Assembly: GCF_928097925.1 (NCBI RefSeq)
Contig: NZ_CAKMRI010000001.1
Span: 1,612,001 to 1,676,000 of the forward strand
Direction of reading: 5' to 3'
DNA: 64,000 nt
From: Mediannikoviicoccus vaginalis
GTDB lineage: Bacteria; Bacillota; Clostridia; Tissierellales; Peptoniphilaceae
The position numbers were made by a program, and so were the translations under genes. Below are positions 53,723-62,491 of this stretch, piece by piece (position 1 is the stretch's first letter; each line of letters starts with the position of its first letter). Below the pieces are notes generated by a model that saw nothing but the letters and a program-made list of their open reading frames with translations, made no database searches and was not told where the DNA came from.

Positions 53723-55433
53723 TTAATACCCCCTGACTCAAGGCCTGTTCATAAAACCATTTTTTATTTTTAATTAGGGTTTCAAAATTTCCTCTTTCAA
53801 CAATCTTTCCATCATCTATTACAAGAATTTCGTCAAAATCTTTAATTGCACTTATCTTATGGCTTGTCATAACAACAATCTTATTGTTGAAACTAGATGA
53901 GAGATTATTTAAAATATTTTTTTCAGTATTGTTGTCAACGGCAGAAAGTACATCATCAAGCACAAGTAAATCAACATCGGTTAAAACTGCTCGTGACAGT
54001 GAAACTCTTTGTTTTTGTCCCCCGGACAAACTAACGCCAAGTTCACCACTTAAAGTGTCGATGCCATTGGTAAGATTTTCTAAATCTTTCTCAAAGTCAG
54101 AAATTTTTATGGCCTCCATTACACCTTCGCTATCCACATCTCGAAAGAATTTTATATTGTCCCCAATGGATTTACTAAATAAAAAGTGTTCTTGAGGCAC
54201 ATAGCCTATTTTCTTTCTAAGAGTATCAAAGTTAATTTCTTTAACAGCAACGCCATTAATATAAATTTCGCCACTAAAATCAGGGTACTCCCTTATAATC
54301 ATACGAAGAATAGAGGACTTACCACTTCCAGTTTTTCCTACAACACCATATCTTTTGCCTTTTTCGAGACAAAGGTTAATTTCAGATAGTTTGAAACTGT
54401 CATTTCCAGGATAACTAAAGGAAAGATTTTTAAATTCCACAGAATCAATATTAGAAAGTTCAATGCCTTTGTCATATTCATCTTCAATTTCAATTAAATT
54501 TTCAACCCTCTTCAAACTGTTCTTTCCCGATTTAAAAATTATAATGCAGTCACTAATGGCAAAAGCAGGCCAAGTTAAGTACATTAGATACATGGAAAAA
54601 GTTACAAGGTCCCCATAACTAATTGAACCTTCCTTAATAAGTCTTGCACCAAGCACAAAAGAAACAACCGCCGCAATTCCAGAAATAATTTCAACAATTG
54701 GCATATATAAAGTGTTTATCTTTTGTAACCTAAGTTCCTCATCCAAGTTCTTATCAACCTTCTTCATAAACATCTTGCCCATAATAGAAGACAGATTAAA
54801 AGTCTTAATCACCTTAATACCGTTATAGGTTTCAAGTGCCGACTCATGTAAAGAGTCCATGGACTTCTTCAAAGAAAGATATCTCTTGTCATAATTTTTA
54901 CTAACCAAAGTTATAAAATAAACCATAATAGGTAGGGCGATAAGAGGAACCACAGTTAAAATTGGCGAAATATTAAACATATAATAAAATACGAGGATGG
55001 GAAATAAAATCCCGTCCATCAAAGTCATAAGGCCATAGCCCGCCACATCAGCAATATTAGCAGAGTCTGAAGTAGCTTTGTTAATAATATCGGAAATTGG
55101 ATTTACCTTAAAAAACCCCGGACTTTGGGAAAGGGCCTTAAAAAAGATTCGAACACGAACCTCACTGTCCACATAGTAGTAGTTTCTAAAGAAAATATAA
55201 TTCCAAATTCCATTTGCTATGTAATTAAAAATCCCCACAGCTAAAATAATTAATGAATATTTTTTTATAATCGCTAGACTTAAGTTTCCAGACTCAATAT
55301 AGCTAGTTAATGTTCCAATGATTTTTGGCAGTAATAAAGTTGTAAAAAGAGTTAATATTCCAATAACAAATCCAAAAATGATTTGCCATTTAAAAACTTT
55401 TACAAAATTAAAATACTTTTTTAAATCAGACAT
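53712..55433 (-). CDS. ABC exporter subunit A (degenerate Walker B)
   Basis: 573 aa. Six membrane helices; Walker A GKTGSGKSS, canonical signature LSGGQKQRVSLSRAVL, but Walker B ends LLVLDDVLSAVD: Asp in place of the catalytic Glu, as in the degenerate subunit of heterodimeric exporters. GGAGGTG precedes the ATG. Upstream is an inverted repeat placed between the -35 and -10 regions, so the pair is probably repressed by a GntR- or MarR-like regulator encoded elsewhere. Confidence 0.87.
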   Translation of the reverse strand: MSDLKKYFNFVKVFKWQIIFGFVIGILTLFTTLLLPKIIGTLTSYIESGNLSLAIIKKYSLIILAVGIFNYIANGIWNYIFFRNYYYVDSEVRVRIFFKALSQSPGFFKVNPISDIINKATSDSANIADVAGYGLMTLMDGILFPILVFYYMFNISPILTVVPLIALPIMVYFITLVSKNYDKRYLSLKKSMDSLHESALETYNGIKVIKTFNLSSIMGKMFMKKVDKNLDEELRLQKINTLYMPIVEIISGIAAVVSFVLGARLIKEGSISYGDLVTFSMYLMYLTWPAFAISDCIIIFKSGKNSLKRVENLIEIEDEYDKGIELSNIDSVEFKNLSFSYPGNDSFKLSEINLCLEKGKRYGVVGKTGSGKSSILRMIIREYPDFSGEIYINGVAVKEINFDTLRKKIGYVPQEHFLFSKSIGDNIKFFRDVDSEGVMEAIKISDFEKDLENLTNGIDTLSGELGVSLSGGQKQRVSLSRAVLTDVDLLVLDDVLSAVDNNTEKNILNNLSSSFNNKIVVMTSHKISAIKDFDEILVIDDGKIVERGNFETLIKNKKWFYEQALSQGVLNGK

Positions 55434-55453
55434 TTTACACCTCCAATAAAACT

Positions 55454-55505
55454 AGTATAAAACAATGTTGTAAATTAAGTAAAGGCTTTTTTATTTTACA
55501 ACATT
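55454..55505 (-). promoter_or_regulatory. Operator/promoter of the heterodimeric ABC exporter
   Basis: Perfect 11-bp inverted repeat AATGTTGTAAA (55464-55474) and TTTACAACATT (55495-55505), 20 nt apart. On the minus strand a -10 TATACT lies at 55454-55459, so the inner arm sits in the promoter spacer. Confidence 0.55.
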
Positions 55506-55593
55506 AAATTAAAGAATAAGCAGATAATCTATTTTTAAAAAGCTTTGAATTAATTCTTTAGGGTATAATACTATTACCAAACAAAGGAGGGCT

Positions 55594-55986
55594 ATTATAA
55601 AAAACAAGGAAAAGGTTTTAGGGTTACTTCTAGTAATCTCTTTAGGCTTTAATGGTTTTTTTGCATATAAGTTTATAAATTTGGAAAAGACCGTTGCGAA
55701 AATGTCCATGGAAGAGCTAATTACAAATGTGGATAAGGCACAGCCTCAAGACCACAGTGGCACGGATGATGCCATGGAAGCTCTTAAGAGTGAAGAAAAT
55801 GCTACTATAACTGAAAATAAGACTAGTAAGGATGTAACTGAAGAGTACAGGGATGAGCTATTAAAGTTATATGATAACAAGGATTATGACGGAATAACAG
55901 AATTTATGATTGAAAAAGATATTTCCATAGGATATGGTCAAAAATCTGAAAATAATTTAGATCCAGGGGATCCTAATGCATTTTAA
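55594..55986 (+). CDS. Small signal-anchored protein, paralogue A, non-canonical start
   Basis: About 130 aa: N-terminal membrane anchor (KVLGLLLVISLGFNGFFAYKF), then an acidic extracytoplasmic part ending with VTEEYRDELLKLYDNKDYDG. The first standard start (TTG at 55681) would remove the anchor. The frame is open upstream to AAAGGAGG (55583-55590), which is followed 3 nt later by ATT and 6 nt later by ATA; no ATG, GTG or TTG is available. Start at ATT (55594) or ATA (55597) is inferred. Overlaps the next, related gene by 11 nt. Function unknown. Confidence 0.65.
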   Translation: MIKNKEKVLGLLLVISLGFNGFFAYKFINLEKTVAKMSMEELITNVDKAQPQDHSGTDDAMEALKSEENATITENKTSKDVTEEYRDELLKLYDNKDYDGITEFMIEKDISIGYGQKSENNLDPGDPNAF

Positions 55987-56314
55987 GAATAAAAAGAATT
56001 TTATCTTGTGCCTTTCTCTAATTTTAAACTTAATTTTAGGAGGAAGTCTAATTTACAAGAACATAGAGATGGAGAATGTTAGAGAGGAAGTGGCTTTAAA
56101 CACTTTTCTTTCTAATAACAATGAAAACAACGAAATACTTAAAAATGTTTTAGACAGATTCGCCGATGATGAAGATGTAAAAATTTTAAACAGCCAAAGT
56201 GAAGATGTTACTTCTGTCTATAAAGAAACCTTTCTTGAACTTAGGAAGGAAGGTAGGTTTGAAAAAATACAAGAAATAATTCTTAGTGAAAATCTGTCCA
56301 TAAGCTTAGATTAA
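55976..56314 (+). CDS. Small signal-anchored protein, paralogue B
   Basis: 112 aa: anchor FILCLSLILNLILGGSLIY, then an acidic region. Its end DVTSVYKETFLELRKEGRFEKIQEIILSENLSIS parallels the end of paralogue A (DVTEEYRDELLKLYDNKDYD...), so the two arose by tandem duplication. ATG at 55976 lies within the end of paralogue A. Function unknown; the pair is followed by its own terminator. Confidence 0.65.
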   Translation: MHFKNKKNFILCLSLILNLILGGSLIYKNIEMENVREEVALNTFLSNNNENNEILKNVLDRFADDEDVKILNSQSEDVTSVYKETFLELRKEGRFEKIQEIILSENLSISLD

Positions 56315-56343
56315 AAATCTCCCTAGAAGTGGGAGGTTTTTTT
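56315..56343 (+). terminator. Terminator of the tandem small-protein genes
   Basis: AAATCTCCC/GGGAGGTTT stem, T-run. Confidence 0.85.
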
Positions 56344-56425
56344 ATGATTATATTTTATTTTTAAAATTACAATTATGTTTTAAAACATTTTTTAGGGGTA
56401 AAATGAACTAGGAAGGAGGGATATT

Positions 56426-56833
56426 ATGTTAAAAGAATTTAAAGAATTTGCCATGAGAGGCAATGTAATGGACATGGCTATAGGGGTTATTATAGCTGGC
56501 GCTTTTGGTAAAATTGTAGAATCAATCGTAACTATTTTAATGAATATCGTATCTGCAGCAACAGCAGGGGTTAAGTTTGAAGATTTAATGGCAACTGTGG
56601 CAGGTGTTGAAATACCATATGGTGCAGTAATTCAAGCAATTATAAACTTTATTATCATTGCATTTATATTATTCTTGATTGTAAAATCAATGAATAAATT
56701 TAAGAGAAAAGAACCAGAAGCAGATCCAACAACAAAGAACTGTCCTCATTGTGAGACAGAGATACCAATAGGAGCTACTAGATGTCCTCATTGTACTTCT
56801 AAACTTGAAGGATATCAAAATTCATTAGAATAA
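56426..56833 (+). CDS. mscL: Large-conductance mechanosensitive channel with zinc-ribbon tail
   Basis: 135 aa. TM1 FAMRGNVMDMAIGVIIAGAFGKIVES, TM2 YGAVIQAIINFIIIAFILFLIVK are MscL. The cytoplasmic end carries CPHCETEIPIGATRCPHC, a CX2C-CX2C zinc ribbon in place of the usual C-terminal helix bundle; seen in other Firmicutes. Releases solutes on osmotic downshock. GGAGGGATATT precedes the ATG. Confidence 0.93.
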   Translation: MLKEFKEFAMRGNVMDMAIGVIIAGAFGKIVESIVTILMNIVSAATAGVKFEDLMATVAGVEIPYGAVIQAIINFIIIAFILFLIVKSMNKFKRKEPEADPTTKNCPHCETEIPIGATRCPHCTSKLEGYQNSLE

Positions 56834-56839
56834 AAAAGA

Positions 56840-56867
56840 GCCTTGGAAGTCCAAGGCCTATTTTTTT
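56840..56867. terminator. Bidirectional terminator between mscL and yihY
   Basis: GCCTTGG/CCAAGGC stem, AAGT loop, T-runs on both strands. Confidence 0.85.
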
Positions 56868-57825
56868 ATATATCTTCATGATAGTCTTTTTGTTTTGATA
56901 TAAATGACGATATTTTTTTCTTCTCAATTTTTCTTTCAAGTTTTTCTGTTTCATTTATTCCATAGCCATAGATCTTGCAAAGTATTGTGGCAATAAATTC
57001 TCCCGAGATTAGTATGCTAAGGACGATGTAATTTATCCAAATCAAAAATATCATTATACCTACCAGTGGACCGTAGATGGACTGCATATTGGAAAACTTT
57101 GAAACATAAATTCCATATCCCACACTTACTAAGGAGCAAAGTGTTGTTGCTAATAGTCCTCCTAAAAGGGCTGGTTTTAAAGGTATTCTATTTTTAATTG
57201 ACTCCGATGCACCAATTAAATAGACTACGGTAAATACTAAAATCATCACTCCAAGTGGAATTAAAATTCTTAGTAAGTTTATAAATTGCTCGTTTATTAT
57301 TTCCCTTGGAATATTTAAAACCTTTAGTATCTTCTTTAATAGTTCTGGGCCTGAAGCCATTCCAAATATAAGTGCCACTATAACAAGTGTGAGAAGCAGT
57401 GTAAAAAACACTGACAAAGCCTGGTCCTTAATAAATGATTTGCCATAGTTATCCTTATTGAAGGACTTGTCAAAAGCCTTTCTCATTGCCTTTATACCTC
57501 TTGACGCCGTGTAGAATGCGGCTAAAACTCCGACGGAAAGTATTCCTGTGGACCTTTGGGTTATTATAAAGTCAAGAATTGAATTTAAAAAAGGCTGTAC
57601 TTGTTCTGGAAGTTTGTTCACAAGTTCATTTATATAGGCTAAGTTTTCAGACATAAATGCAATAATTATATTTATAATAATAACGAAGGTCGGTATGACC
57701 GCAAGTAGGAGATTGTAGCTTACTTGATAGGACATAACCATAATATCGTCAACTTTAATTCTAGTTAATAACTCTTTGAAAAAATCTTTAGTGAAGATTA
57801 TTTTATAGTCTTTCTTTTTCTCCAT
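56866..57825 (-). CDS. YihY/BrkB-family membrane protein
   Basis: 319 aa with six predicted helices. The family pattern is visible in SYNLLLAVIPTFVIIINIIIAF, FYTASRGIKAMRKAFDKSF and YGPLVGIMIFLIWINYIVLSILISGEF. Once annotated as RNase BN, but the family is now regarded as membrane proteins of uncertain, perhaps transport, function. AGGTGA precedes the ATG. Confidence 0.87.
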   Translation of the reverse strand: MEKKKDYKIIFTKDFFKELLTRIKVDDIMVMSYQVSYNLLLAVIPTFVIIINIIIAFMSENLAYINELVNKLPEQVQPFLNSILDFIITQRSTGILSVGVLAAFYTASRGIKAMRKAFDKSFNKDNYGKSFIKDQALSVFFTLLLTLVIVALIFGMASGPELLKKILKVLNIPREIINEQFINLLRILIPLGVMILVFTVVYLIGASESIKNRIPLKPALLGGLLATTLCSLVSVGYGIYVSKFSNMQSIYGPLVGIMIFLIWINYIVLSILISGEFIATILCKIYGYGINETEKLERKIEKKKISSFISKQKDYHEDI

Positions 57826-58025
57826 TAAATCACCTATCTAATATAATAAAAGTTCTCATCTATCATAACATAAGTATGAAAAATTTCATAAGAATTTATT
57901 TTATGCTGTAAAAGGGCAATTAACTTATTCATCTTTTACACAATTTGTATAATTTTTACCTCAATTTACATACTAAAATAAGTTTTCCATAGACTTATAA
58001 ACATAAAAGGGGTGAAGAATAACAG

Positions 58026-58055
58026 TTTTCCACAAAGTTATCCACATTATCCACA
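58026..58055 (+). promoter_or_regulatory. Cluster of three DnaA boxes
   Basis: TTTTCCACA (58026-58034), TTATCCACA (58038-58046) and TTATCCACA (58047-58055), all on the plus strand, the last two directly adjoining. A weaker TTTTACACA lies at 57934-57942. The 350-bp space 57826-58175 has no gene besides this; AT-rich flanks surround the cluster. Confidence 0.7.
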
Positions 58056-58175
58056 AGGAAATAATCCCAAGAAAAATTTAGAGATTATTGAATAAATATA
58101 GGGTTATAAATTTTGCCTTTGGGTATAAATAAAATACAACAAATAGTTAAAAAAACTATTAGAGGAGGTATTAGT

Positions 58176-58706
58176 ATGAAATTTACTCATGTAGGAAAAA
58201 ATTATAAAGTTGGTGACAACTTAAAAGAAATGTCTGAAAAGAAAGTAAGCAAACTTGAAAAGTACTTTGCAGAAGACATTGAAGCAAGAATCACTTATAG
58301 CAAAGAGGGAAACTCAGAGAAAGCAGAGGTGACCATACTCATACCAGGTGCAGTTTTGAGAGCGGAACAAGCTTCCGATGACATAAGAAATTCTTTAGAC
58401 AGAGTTGTAGATTCCCTTGAAGCTCAAATTAGAAAGCATAAGACAAAATTACAAAAGAGATATAATAGTGGAAAGACTATTAGATTTGAAAATATAGAGG
58501 AAAATGAAACAAAGGCTCAAGAAGCTAAAAAAATTGTAAAAGTTAAGAAATTTGGTCTAAAGCCAATGGACTCTGAAGAGGCAATTCTTCAAATGGAACT
58601 TATAAGCCACGACTTCTTTGTATTCCTAGATTCAGAAACCGATGTGGTTAAAGTGGTTTATAAGAGAAAAGATGGAAACTATGGACTATTGGAACCGGAT
58701 TTTTAA
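58176..58706 (+). CDS. hpf: Ribosome hibernation-promoting factor, long form
   Basis: 176 aa. N-terminal Hpf/RaiA domain (MKFTHVGKNYKVGDNLKEMSEKKVSKLEKYF, alpha/beta) and C-terminal dimerisation domain (KKFGLKPMDSEEAILQMELISHDFFVF), the long-HPF plan that makes 100S ribosome dimers. ATG at 58176 has GAGGAGG upstream; an earlier in-frame ATG has none. Confidence 0.93.
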   Translation: MKFTHVGKNYKVGDNLKEMSEKKVSKLEKYFAEDIEARITYSKEGNSEKAEVTILIPGAVLRAEQASDDIRNSLDRVVDSLEAQIRKHKTKLQKRYNSGKTIRFENIEENETKAQEAKKIVKVKKFGLKPMDSEEAILQMELISHDFFVFLDSETDVVKVVYKRKDGNYGLLEPDF

Positions 58707-58753
58707 TGAAAAGGTTGACAATAAGTCAATTACAAGTTAAGGTAATAAGGTAG

Positions 58754-58781
58754 AAAAGAGATATTTTAATATCTCTTTTTT
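58754..58781 (+). terminator. Intrinsic terminator of hpf
   Basis: AAAAGAGATATT/AATATCTCTTTT inverted repeat, T tail. Confidence 0.85.
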
Positions 58782-58810
58782 AGTATTAAATTAAATGAAA
58801 GGAAGTACAA

Positions 58811-59335
58811 ATGAAAAAGCAATCACAAATAGTGCTTATGGCAAGTTTACTATCACTTCTTAACCTTTCCATAGGCGAGACAGACCTAAGAGTTTCTATG
58901 GGTATTATAGTTATGGTAGTTGGAATTTTACTTTTTGAAGACATAAATCCAATATCCCTTTCATGTGCCACAGGATTGGGCGTATTTATAATGAGACTAA
59001 TAGAAGCTTCATTTATAACAGGTCTAGACGGTAAAATTATTTTATCTTACTCACTGGAAATCTTCTTCTATATTGCATATGGACTTTTATTTTATATTCT
59101 TGTTAGAAAAGAAGATCCAAAACAAAATAACCCAATTATCCTATTACTTATGATTTGTGACTTCGGTGCAAACGCAGCAGAATCACTGATTAGATTCTCA
59201 GTATCTGATTTTGGACTAGTTACTGAAAACTTTTCCGCAATATTTTTAGCAGCATTCGTAAGATCTGCAATCATATGGGTAATTTGGAGAATATCAGAAA
59301 GATATATAAAGAACAAGGAGGAAAGTACTAACTAA
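58811..59335 (+). CDS. Integral membrane protein, unknown
   Basis: 174 aa with five hydrophobic helices and short loops. The pattern (DLRVSMGIIVMVVGILLFEDINPISLSCATG) recalls the N-terminal membrane part of certain clostridial sensor kinases, but there is no kinase domain here; weak resemblance only. Immediately followed by the amino-acid symporter gene (stop and start touch), so a role next to it is possible. Confidence 0.6.
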   Translation: MKKQSQIVLMASLLSLLNLSIGETDLRVSMGIIVMVVGILLFEDINPISLSCATGLGVFIMRLIEASFITGLDGKIILSYSLEIFFYIAYGLLFYILVRKEDPKQNNPIILLLMICDFGANAAESLIRFSVSDFGLVTENFSAIFLAAFVRSAIIWVIWRISERYIKNKEESTN

Positions 59336-60745
59336 ATGGAGTTAATCGAAAAAGTTATAAAAATTATAAACATTGCTCTTTGGGACTATATACTTTTATT
59401 TGGACTTGTAGGACTTGGTATCTACATGACAGTGCTATTGAAGTTCCCACAGTTCAAGAGAGTATTCCCTGCACTTAAGAGGATGATTAAAGATATAATA
59501 AATAAAGTTGAAGTACCAGCAGGTAGAATGACGCCATTCCAATCACTTTCAACGGCAATTGCAGCACAAGTTGGAACAGGTAACATAATTGGTGTTGCCA
59601 CAGCAGTTGCATCTGGTGGACCGGGAGCAGCATTTTGGATGATGCTTTCAGCTTTCTTTGGAATGTCAACCATATTTGCGGAAGCGGTACTTGCACAAAA
59701 GTATAGAGAATTAAACAATGGAGAACTTGTTGGGGGACCAGCATATTACATTAAAAATGGTTTAAAAAATAAGACGCTTTCATATATATTTGCATTCTTC
59801 TGCGTAGTGGCCCTGGGAGTTGTAGGTATAATGGTACAATCAAACTCAGTTGCAGTATCAGTTAGTACATCATTCAACCTACCAAAAGTTTGGGTTTCAC
59901 TAGGACTACTTGCAGTTGTAGCGGCAGTTCTTACAGGAGGAATGGAAAGAATTGCAGGCTTTACAGAAAAGGTAGTACCTGTAATGGCCTTTGCATATGT
60001 ATTTGGAGCAATATTAATAATAATATTCTATAGATCAAACATAATACCAGCAATAAAGATGGTTTTCCAAGGAGCATTTAGCCCTAAAGCCATTAACGGT
60101 GGTATTCTTGGAATTGGAATACAAGAATCTATTAGATTTGGAGTTGCAAGAGGACTGTTCTCAAACGAAGCAGGAATGGGTTCAACACCACATTCACATG
60201 CGGTTGCAGGAGCAGACCACCCAGCAGAACAAGGTTTTATAGCCATGATAGGAGTGTTTATTTCAACTTTCCTAATCTGTATGTGTACAGTTCTAGTTTC
60301 ATTAACATCAGGAAGCTATGACCCAACAATACCTGCAGCGACAATGGAAAAGACAGCGACACTTATGACACAAACTGGATTCGCTAATGGATTTGGTTCA
60401 TTTGGAGAAATTTTCCTATCAGTAGCATTGTCCTTCTTCTCACTTACAACAATAGTTGGATGGTACTTCTTTGCAGAATCAAATGTAAAACTATTAGTGA
60501 ACAAAAACAAAAAAGTAGTTGGAATGTTTAAATTCGTTGTACTTGCGTTCTTACTTTATGGAACAACATTACAAGAAGGTTTCGTATGGGACCTTGCAGA
60601 TACAGCAATGGGACTAATGGCATTACCAAATGTTATAGCAATATTCTTCTTAGGAAAAGAAGCGAGAGATATATTAAGAGACTATGACAGACAAGTAAAA
60701 TCTGGAAAGCCACTACATTTTGACTTCGAATTTGAAAAAGAATAA
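59336..60745 (+). CDS. Alanine/glycine:cation symporter (AGCS)
   Basis: 469 aa. Family blocks: SLSTAIAAQVGTGNIIGVATAVASGGPGAAFWM, GGPAYYIKNGL and VARGLFSNEAGMGSTPHSHA, with about ten helices. Sodium- or proton-coupled uptake of alanine/glycine (AlsT-like). Starts directly after the upstream stop; its GGAGG lies 14 nt away, rather far, so coupling to the previous gene is likely. Confidence 0.92.
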   Translation: MELIEKVIKIINIALWDYILLFGLVGLGIYMTVLLKFPQFKRVFPALKRMIKDIINKVEVPAGRMTPFQSLSTAIAAQVGTGNIIGVATAVASGGPGAAFWMMLSAFFGMSTIFAEAVLAQKYRELNNGELVGGPAYYIKNGLKNKTLSYIFAFFCVVALGVVGIMVQSNSVAVSVSTSFNLPKVWVSLGLLAVVAAVLTGGMERIAGFTEKVVPVMAFAYVFGAILIIIFYRSNIIPAIKMVFQGAFSPKAINGGILGIGIQESIRFGVARGLFSNEAGMGSTPHSHAVAGADHPAEQGFIAMIGVFISTFLICMCTVLVSLTSGSYDPTIPAATMEKTATLMTQTGFANGFGSFGEIFLSVALSFFSLTTIVGWYFFAESNVKLLVNKNKKVVGMFKFVVLAFLLYGTTLQEGFVWDLADTAMGLMALPNVIAIFFLGKEARDILRDYDRQVKSGKPLHFDFEFEKE

Positions 60746-60747
60746 AA

Positions 60748-60781
60748 CAAAACACCTGAGGATTACCTTGGGTGTTTTTTT
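60748..60781 (+). terminator. Terminator of the symporter operon
   Basis: AACACC/GGTGTT outer stem with inner AGG/CCT pairing, then seven T. Confidence 0.8.
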
Positions 60782-60903
60782 ATTGTGAGGTGAGAAATAA
60801 GAAGCGAGATGTTAGATGTTGGATGTTAGAGATTTTATATCAAATTATAAAATTATTTTTTTGATGGGGTATAATAATATTAACCACGAGATAGGAGGCA
60901 ACT

Positions 60904-61797
60904 ATGAAAACAAGAAAAAATTTGCCGGTTTTAATATTACTAATACTTTTAGTCCTTATGCCAAGCACTGCCATGGCAGATATGGGACCGAAGCCATCGG
61001 TGAATATTGAAGTAAATAATTTAAAAGAAAATCAAGAAGTATACATAACACTACTTTCAAAAGAAGAATCTACAGGACCATTCTCTAAGGACACTGAACT
61101 GCAAAGTCACGAAGATTATTTAGAAGAAGGTTTTAATAAATTTAAATCCATTAAAGACAAGGACGAGTACTACTTTTTAGGCAACTTAGACTTGCTTAAA
61201 GGTAACGGCACATACTCCTGGTCCTACTATCCACCACAAGATTTTAAAATTGCACTTTACTTTCCGGAGCAAAACCTCGCACTTATCTCAAAACCATATA
61301 GTCGCTATGCATTTAATTCGAATTTCAAGCTAAACTATAATGATATGGACTTAAAAGATGAAGTTTATTATTTTGATAATGAAATAAGTATTAAAAAGGT
61401 TAGGGATATAAATAAAGAGATAAAAAGTTTCATACTTAGACTTGTACTAACAATAATAATTGAATACCTTGTGGCCTTAGCGATGTTTAAACCGACAAAA
61501 TATCAAACAAAGCTCATAATAAAGACAAATATTTTAACACAAGTTTTACTAAACCTTGCAATAAGTTTGATTTTGTATTTTTATGGCTTCCTCGCATTTG
61601 CCATAATACTTATACCATGTGAGATAGCGGTGTTTATAATAGAAGGAGTTATTTACAAGAAAAGACTTAATCAAAACTTGCCAGAAAATAAAAAACCTGC
61701 CATGCCTATGCTATATGCCTTTATAGCAAACCTAATTTCAGCAGGAGCCGGATATTATTTAGTAAGATACTTCGAATTCTTTAACAATATGTTGTAA
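60904..61797 (+). CDS. Exported/membrane protein of unknown function
   Basis: 297 aa. Signal peptide (NLPVLILLILLVLMPSTAMA) followed by ADMGPKPSVNIE, a start seen in a family of uncharacterised Firmicutes membrane proteins; extracytoplasmic domain to ~170; four C-terminal helices (IKSFILRLVLTIIIEYLVAL, VLLNLAISLILYFYGFLAF and others). AGGAGG precedes the ATG. Function unknown. Confidence 0.7.
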   Translation: MKTRKNLPVLILLILLVLMPSTAMADMGPKPSVNIEVNNLKENQEVYITLLSKEESTGPFSKDTELQSHEDYLEEGFNKFKSIKDKDEYYFLGNLDLLKGNGTYSWSYYPPQDFKIALYFPEQNLALISKPYSRYAFNSNFKLNYNDMDLKDEVYYFDNEISIKKVRDINKEIKSFILRLVLTIIIEYLVALAMFKPTKYQTKLIIKTNILTQVLLNLAISLILYFYGFLAFAIILIPCEIAVFIIEGVIYKKRLNQNLPENKKPAMPMLYAFIANLISAGAGYYLVRYFEFFNNML

Positions 61798-61884
61798 GGC
61801 AAGAGTGTTTCAGCTTGTCTGACATAGCAGAGCTAATATTTCTAAAGAATTGTCGCTGTTAGCGACACTTTCCTAACGGAAAGT

Positions 61885-61935
61885 GAGATCTTTCGACTCC
61901 AAAATTTCTTCGGAATTTTTCCGCTCAAGATGACA
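61885..61935 (-). repeat. m2 hairpin repeat, unoccupied
   Basis: GAGATCTTTCGACT, variable self-complementary insert, CGCTCAAGATGACA; it lies about 45 bp left of the m2 unit that holds IS copy 3, in opposite orientation. Preceded by small hairpins GTCGCT/AGCGAC and CACTTTC/GAAAGTG. Confidence 0.75.
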
Positions 61936-61980
61936 GTAACGACATGGATTCTTTGTTATATGGCGAAAATCTTTCCTGGA

Positions 61981-61997
61981 TGTCATTCTGAGCGGAA
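61981..61997 (+). repeat. Left part of m2 repeat interrupted by IS copy 3
   Basis: TGTCATTCTGAGCG (61981-61994) and the GAA duplication (61995-61997). Confidence 0.85.
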
Positions 61998-62186
61998 GAG
62001 AATGGTATAATGAAATCATATACATCGCTAATGACAGACTAAATGATTTGCTGGCTCTTAAATTCTAGTTTTTTCAAAGAACCCGTCAAGGATCGCTTCG
62101 CTTTTCTCCTTGACAGAACCTTTAGAAAAAACTTCATAACAATTAAGAGCAAATCATTTTAATTACAAAATAGAAGGGAAAATTAA

Positions 62187-62480
62187 ATGTCAAAATTAAA
62201 AAGAAGAACATTCTCTCAAGAATTTAAAATCAAAATAGTACAACTTAAGCTTTTAGGAAACATGAAAACATCAGAAATATGTAAAATGTATGACCTAGAT
62301 AGACAAACAATCCATAGATGGGTTGATGAATATAATAAACATGCTGAAATAGGAATGTCTGGAAAAGGAGTAGTTCCAGGACGAGATCTTGAAATATATC
62401 AAAGATTAAAAGAACTTGAAATGGAGAATGAAATATTAAAAAAAGCCGAGGCATACTTTGCGAAGAAGAAGATAAGATAG
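62187..62480 (+). CDS. IS3-family transposase OrfA, copy 3
   Basis: Same 97-aa OrfA as the other copies, with the A7G slip site. Confidence 0.92.
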   Translation: MSKLKRRTFSQEFKIKIVQLKLLGNMKTSEICKMYDLDRQTIHRWVDEYNKHAEIGMSGKGVVPGRDLEIYQRLKELEMENEILKKAEAYFAKKKIR

Positions 62481-62491
62481 TAGACTTTGCG

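Noticed and set aside
57826-58175. Full chromosomal replication origin
   Set aside because: Only three or four DnaA boxes, no dnaA/dnaN neighbour and no clear unwinding element; reported only as a box cluster.
60816-61010. 64-codon frame overlapping the start of the exported protein gene
   Set aside because: No ribosome site, and the overlapping frame has a signal peptide, AGGAGG and good length.
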